From: an uncultured Actinomycetes bacterium
GTDB lineage: Bacteria > Actinomycetota > Acidimicrobiia > Acidimicrobiales > Microtrichaceae
Length of the DNA stretch: 8,074 bases
Assembly (NCBI GenBank): GCA_903941145.1
Contig: CAJANQ010000588.1
Span: 1 to 8,074 of the forward strand
Reading direction: 5' to 3'
The notes under the pieces were generated by a model. That model ran no database searches. It saw only the letters and a list, made by a program, of their open reading frames with translations, and was not told the DNA's origin. The translations under genes and the position numbers were made by a program. Shown here in pieces: positions 5,250 through 8,074 of the stretch (position 1 is the first letter of the stretch; each line of letters opens with the position of its first letter).

Positions 5250-5859
5250 GGACGACCGCCCGGCCCACGGTGAAGTAGGTCCACGGCTTGGGCCCCTTCA
5301 TGTACCGCGCCGACGACTCCACGACCTGCATCCCGGCGGCGGTCACCAGCGCGACCGGGTCACGGGTCAGCTGACAGCCGCCGGCGAGCCGCTGCTCGAG
5401 CGGGTTCAGCCGCTGCTGCCAGCGTCGGACCGGCTCGTCGGGAGCGAGCCCGTGCTCCAGGAAGTGGAACGCCCCGCCGGGGCGCACGATGCGGCGCACC
5501 TCGGCGAGGGCTGCGTCCACGTCGGGGATCGTGCAGAGCGTGAACGTGCACAGCGCCGAGTCGGCCGACGCGTCGTCGAGCGGGACCTGTTGGCCGTCCA
5601 GGCCCACGTGGCGCACCGGTACGGCCGAGGCAGCGACCCGTGCGGCGGCTCGGGCACGGGCCAGCTCGGACGGCTCGACGGCCAGCACCTCGGTCACCTC
5701 GTCGGGGTAGAGCCCCACGTTGAGCCCGGAGCCGAACCCCAGCTCCAGCACCGTGCCGGTCAGGCCCTCGGCCGCCTGGCGGCGCCAGCGCTCCATCTTC
5801 GCCCCACCGCAGGTCAGCTCGACCGCCCGCGGCAGCACCTGCTCCTCGTACCAGCCCAT
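5242..5859 (-). CDS. Class I SAM-dependent methyltransferase, METTL7/UbiE-like
   Basis: A 205-residue soluble methyltransferase with a complete Rossmann-type core. Motif I is VLELGFGSG (37-45), binding S-adenosylmethionine; the acidic residue after strand 2 is Glu62 in VLAVEPS; motif II is LCTFTLCTIPD (103-113); motif III is RIVRPGGAFHFLEHG (123-137). The later segment NPLEQRLAGGCQLTRD (152-167) resembles the N-P-x-W..G-D-G-C-x-L-T-R region of animal METTL7 proteins, which methylate thiols. A thiol or other small-molecule acceptor is therefore possible, but unproven. The ATG at 5859 is preceded on its strand by TAGGTT six bases upstream and has no Shine-Dalgarno tract, so the mRNA is probably leaderless. 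It lies downstream of the sulfatase gene on the same strand but has its own promoter, and it converges with the lipoprotein gene. Confidence 0.9.
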   Translation of the reverse strand: MGWYEEQVLPRAVELTCGGAKMERWRRQAAEGLTGTVLELGFGSGLNVGLYPDEVTEVLAVEPSELARARAAARVAASAVPVRHVGLDGQQVPLDDASADSALCTFTLCTIPDVDAALAEVRRIVRPGGAFHFLEHGLAPDEPVRRWQQRLNPLEQRLAGGCQLTRDPVALVTAAGMQVVESSARYMKGPKPWTYFTVGRAVVPG

Positions 5860-5865
5860 TGCAAG

Positions 5866-5871
5866 AACCTA
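5866..5871 (-). promoter_or_regulatory. Candidate -10 box of a leaderless promoter (TAGGTT)
   Basis: On the minus strand TAGGTT fits TANNNT and is followed by exactly 6 nt (CTTGCA) before the ATG, the same geometry as the box at 3613-3618. No Shine-Dalgarno sequence lies between box and start. The -35 region has no clear match. Confidence 0.6.
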
Positions 5872-5876
5872 CCGGC

Positions 5877-5886
5877 GGGCGCGCCC
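5877..5886. promoter_or_regulatory. Palindrome in the methyltransferase promoter spacer
   Basis: GGGCGCGCCC is a perfect 10-bp palindrome ending 5 bp upstream of the -10 box on the minus strand, within the expected -35/-10 spacer. It may be an operator. Such all-GC palindromes are frequent in GC-rich genomes, so this is a weak call. Confidence 0.25.
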
Positions 5887-5901
5887 CCGCCTCACTCCCC
5901 C

Positions 5902-5954
5902 GCCGACCTTGAAGAAATCCGACCCCTCACCGGCCGCAGGGCTGCAAGGTCGGC
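5902..5954. repeat. Palindromic element, copy 2 (3' end of the sulfatase gene)
   Basis: GCCGACCTTG (5902-5911) and CAAGGTCGGC (5945-5954) form a perfect 10-bp inverted repeat with a 33-nt loop. On the sulfatase strand the stem begins at the last base of the stop codon. As in copy 1 (360-406), GAAATC follows the left arm after a few bases (5914-5919). A second left core, CCGACC (5919-5924), repeats the one in the arm (5903-5908), and CCTCACCGGCC (5925-5935) parallels CCCACCGCC of copy 1. It could act as a transcript end or protecting hairpin for the sulfatase mRNA; no U-tract follows. Confidence 0.6.
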
Positions 5955-8074
5955 TACTGCTGGGTCATGAGGCGGGTCATCTCGGCCTCGGGGTTGAGGG
6001 TGACCTCGCCGGTCAGGTCGAGCACGACCCGGCGCAGCGTGCCGGTGAACTTGAACGGCGGGAGGTACCGGGCCGGGTCCACGGAGTCGTAGGCCGCGTA
6101 GCCGCAGCTCAGGCCCGTGGTGGCGTAGAGGTTGGGCACGGTCCAGGGCAGCTCGCCCTCGCCGACCACGTCGTCGTCGACCATGAGCCGCACGAACGCG
6201 TGGCTCCCGCGACCGGTGGCGAAGTCGGGCTTGCCGGTGGCGACGACCTCGACGCGCAGCCGGTGCTCGCCGGACGGCACTGGCGAGGTGGAGCTCACCG
6301 TGAACCGGTTGAGCCCGAGGAAGTTGTGCACGTAGTGCAGGTGCCCGCCCTCGACCACGACGCAGTACCCGCCGTGACGGCTGCCGTGCGTCAGGAGCAC
6401 GCCTTCGGCGCCGCCCTCGGGCACGAGCACCTCGGCCGTGATGGTGTGCGTCCGGTTGTACGGCCGCGGCGCCACTGCGAACGGGATGGGGGCGCCGTCG
6501 GGGAAGAACTCGTAGACCTTCCGGCCGGCGACGGACGACGGGCGACGGGCCAGCAGGCGCTCCAGGCCGGCGCTGGAGATCGGCAGCACTCCGTAGCGCT
6601 CGGCCTCTGCCCACCAGAGGGCCTTCATCTCGTCCATCTTCTCGGGGTGCTCGGCGGCAACGTTGTGGACCTCGGCCGCGTCCGCGGCGACGTGGTACAG
6701 CTCCCAGTCGTTGGCCTCGAGCTGGTCGAGGATCGCCTCGGTGACCACGGTGCCGAACGGATGGCCGCGTTCGGCGCCCTCGGCCAGGCTCGGCCCGGGG
6801 AACGGGCACACGGCCTTCCAGCCCTCGTGGTAGATCGACCGGTGGCCGAACATCTCGAAGTACTGGGTGGTGTGGGCCTCCGGCGCAGCCGCGTCGGCAA
6901 GGGACGGGGCCAGCGAGACGCCGTGCACCTCGGACTGCTCCACGCCCCGGACCTGCGCGGGGGCCTGGACCCCGAGCAGCTCGAGCACCGTCGGCAGGAC
7001 GTCGATGGCGTGGCAGTACTGGTCCCGCACCTCGCCGCGGGCGGCCAGCCCGGCCGGCCAGGACACCACGAGCGGGTCGGTCACGCCGCCCCGGTAGGTC
7101 TCACGCTTCCACCGGCGGAACGGCGTGTCACCCGCCCAGGTCCAGCCCCACGAGTAGTGGTTGAACGTGTCCTCGCTCCCCCACTGGTCGAACACCTCCA
7201 GGTTGTCCTCGAGGGTCTCCGGGGTCATGTTGAAGAACATCCCCTCGTTGCGGGTGCCGTGCTCGCCGCCCTCGGCGCTCGCACCGTTGTCGGAGCAGAC
7301 CATCACGACCGTGTTGTCGAGCTGGCCGATGGTCTCGAGGAAGTCGAGCACCCGGCCGACGTGGTGGTCGGTCTGGGTCAGGAACCCTGCGTAGACCTCC
7401 ATCTGGCGGGCGTACATGCGCCGCGCCTCGGGGCTGAGCGAGTCCCACGGCTCCACGTCGGGGTCACGCTCGGACAGCTCGGTGCCCTGCGGGAGCAGGC
7501 CGAGCGCCTTCTGCCGCTCGAACACCTCCACCCGGTAGGCGTCCCACCCGGCGTCGAAGCGACCCCGGTACGGCTCGACCCACTCGGGCTCGACCTGGTG
7601 CGGGGCGTGCCCGGCGCCAGTCGCGTAGTAGAGGAAGAACGGCTTCTCCGGGTGGGCGGCGTGGGCGTCCTTCACGAACTGGATCGCGTGGTCCGCGATG
7701 TCGGCGTTCAGGTGGTAGCCGTCGGCGGGCTGCGACGGCTGGGGCACCCAGTGGTTGTCGTGCACCAGGTCCGGGTGGAACTGGTCGGTGTCACCACCCA
7801 TGAACCCGTAGTAGCGCTCGAAGCCACGGCCGAGGGGCCAGCGGTCGAACGGGCCGGCCGCCGTCGTGTCGGACGCCGGGGTGAGGTGCCACTTGCCGAC
7901 CGCGAAGGTGTTCCAGCCCTCCCGCACCAGGATCTCGGACAGGAACCCGTGCTCGAAGCCCATGACGCCGTTCATCGACGGGTAGCCCAGGGCGAGCTCG
8001 GTGATGGCGCCGAGTCCGAGCGTGTGGTGGTTGCGGCCGGTCAGCAGGCAGCCACGGGTCGGCGAGCACAGTGC
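5954..8074 (-). CDS. Cys-type sulfatase (arylsulfatase family), 5' truncated by the window edge
   Basis: The frame is open to the last base of the window, giving 706 visible residues; the true start lies beyond 8074. The first residues read ALCSPTRGCLLTG, a full match to sulfatase signature 1. The Cys (codon 8066-8068) is the one converted to formylglycine, the catalytic nucleophile that cleaves sulfate esters. Counting from the edge, GWNTFAVGKWHL (about 53-64) is signature 2 with Trp at its second position, HAPH (about 156-159) and SDNG (261-264, metal-binding Asp/Asn) follow, and PFRRWK carries the likely catalytic Lys323. NDWELYHVAAD closes the sulfatase domain, followed by a C-terminal beta-rich region of roughly 200 residues. 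The architecture resembles the roughly 790-residue mycobacterial AtsA/AtsD enzymes. The missing N-terminus should hold the DDxG metal ligands and any export signal. An internal ATG at 7975 is not the start, since it would remove the catalytic Cys. Substrate is unknown. Activation needs a formylglycine-generating enzyme encoded elsewhere. Confidence 0.95.
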   Translation of the reverse strand, partial: ALCSPTRGCLLTGRNHHTLGLGAITELALGYPSMNGVMGFEHGFLSEILVREGWNTFAVGKWHLTPASDTTAAGPFDRWPLGRGFERYYGFMGGDTDQFHPDLVHDNHWVPQPSQPADGYHLNADIADHAIQFVKDAHAAHPEKPFFLYYATGAGHAPHQVEPEWVEPYRGRFDAGWDAYRVEVFERQKALGLLPQGTELSERDPDVEPWDSLSPEARRMYARQMEVYAGFLTQTDHHVGRVLDFLETIGQLDNTVVMVCSDNGASAEGGEHGTRNEGMFFNMTPETLEDNLEVFDQWGSEDTFNHYSWGWTWAGDTPFRRWKRETYRGGVTDPLVVSWPAGLAARGEVRDQYCHAIDVLPTVLELLGVQAPAQVRGVEQSEVHGVSLAPSLADAAAPEAHTTQYFEMFGHRSIYHEGWKAVCPFPGPSLAEGAERGHPFGTVVTEAILDQLEANDWELYHVAADAAEVHNVAAEHPEKMDEMKALWWAEAERYGVLPISSAGLERLLARRPSSVAGRKVYEFFPDGAPIPFAVAPRPYNRTHTITAEVLVPEGGAEGVLLTHGSRHGGYCVVVEGGHLHYVHNFLGLNRFTVSSTSPVPSGEHRLRVEVVATGKPDFATGRGSHAFVRLMVDDDVVGEGELPWTVPNLYATTGLSCGYAAYDSVDPARYLPPFKFTGTLRRVVLDLTGEVTLNPEAEMTRLMTQQ

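Noticed and set aside
5452..5970. 172-residue plus-strand frame opposite the methyltransferase
   Set aside because: Out-of-frame complement of a conserved methyltransferase; composition is Arg/Ala/His-rich without motifs.
1..8074. tRNA, rRNA, insertion sequence, attachment site or toxin-antitoxin / defence module
   Set aside because: Gaps are all under 120 bp and show no cloverleaf, rRNA-like segment, terminal inverted repeat with transposase, or defence-type gene; all larger genes belong to metabolic families.
1..8074. Intrinsic terminators with U-tracts
   Set aside because: None of the hairpins is followed by a T-run on the relevant strand, so only non-canonical or Rho-dependent ends are possible.

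Overview
The window is strongly GC-rich, with G or C at nearly every third codon position. Its gene content points to an actinomycete: an F420/Ddn-type reductase homologue, a SCO6745-family protein, a DUF427 protein, a Cys-type sulfatase resembling the large mycobacterial enzymes, and TANNNT-type leaderless promoters. The Thr-rich linker on a small secreted protein is reminiscent of Acidimicrobiia, but that placement is inference. No mobile element, CRISPR array, rRNA or tRNA was seen. It reads as chromosomal sequence with seven protein genes, two of them cut by the window edges.

Layout, plus strand: the C-terminal part of an aldo/keto reductase (1-354); a 99-bp gap holding an unusual set of interleaved inverted repeats; an N-terminal-nucleophile acylase of the PvdQ / aculeacin A acylase type without a signal peptide (454-2793); a 94-bp gap with a strong hairpin; a translationally coupled pair made of a DUF427 protein (2888-3169) and a Ddn-like reductase homologue (3166-3585); a SCO6745-family protein with a likely leaderless promoter (3625-4491); a short regulatory gap with tandem palindromes and a recognisable -35/-10 promoter; and a small predicted lipoprotein with a Thr-rich linker and a beta-rich domain (4608-5222).

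Layout, minus strand: a METTL7/UbiE-like methyltransferase (5242-5859), convergent with the lipoprotein gene and with its own likely leaderless promoter; a palindromic element (5902-5954); and a large Cys-type sulfatase (5954-8074, 5' end outside the window), whose formylglycine motif lies in the last bases of the window.

The genes do not form an obvious single pathway. They are a mix of hydrolases, redox proteins and a methyltransferase, typical of catabolic or detoxifying capacity in actinobacteria. The most unusual signal is non-coding. Two hairpin elements (360-406 and 5902-5954), each beside a gene's stop codon, share one architecture: two copies of a left hexamer, a GAAATC box 3-4 nt after the left arm, and one right hexamer. 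The variable base in the hexamer changes together in all three arms (CCCACC/CCCACC/GGTGGG versus CCGACC/CCGACC/GGTCGG). The first copy also carries a second, interleaved 9-bp inverted repeat, so mutually exclusive folds or a pseudoknot are possible just ahead of the acylase ribosome binding site.
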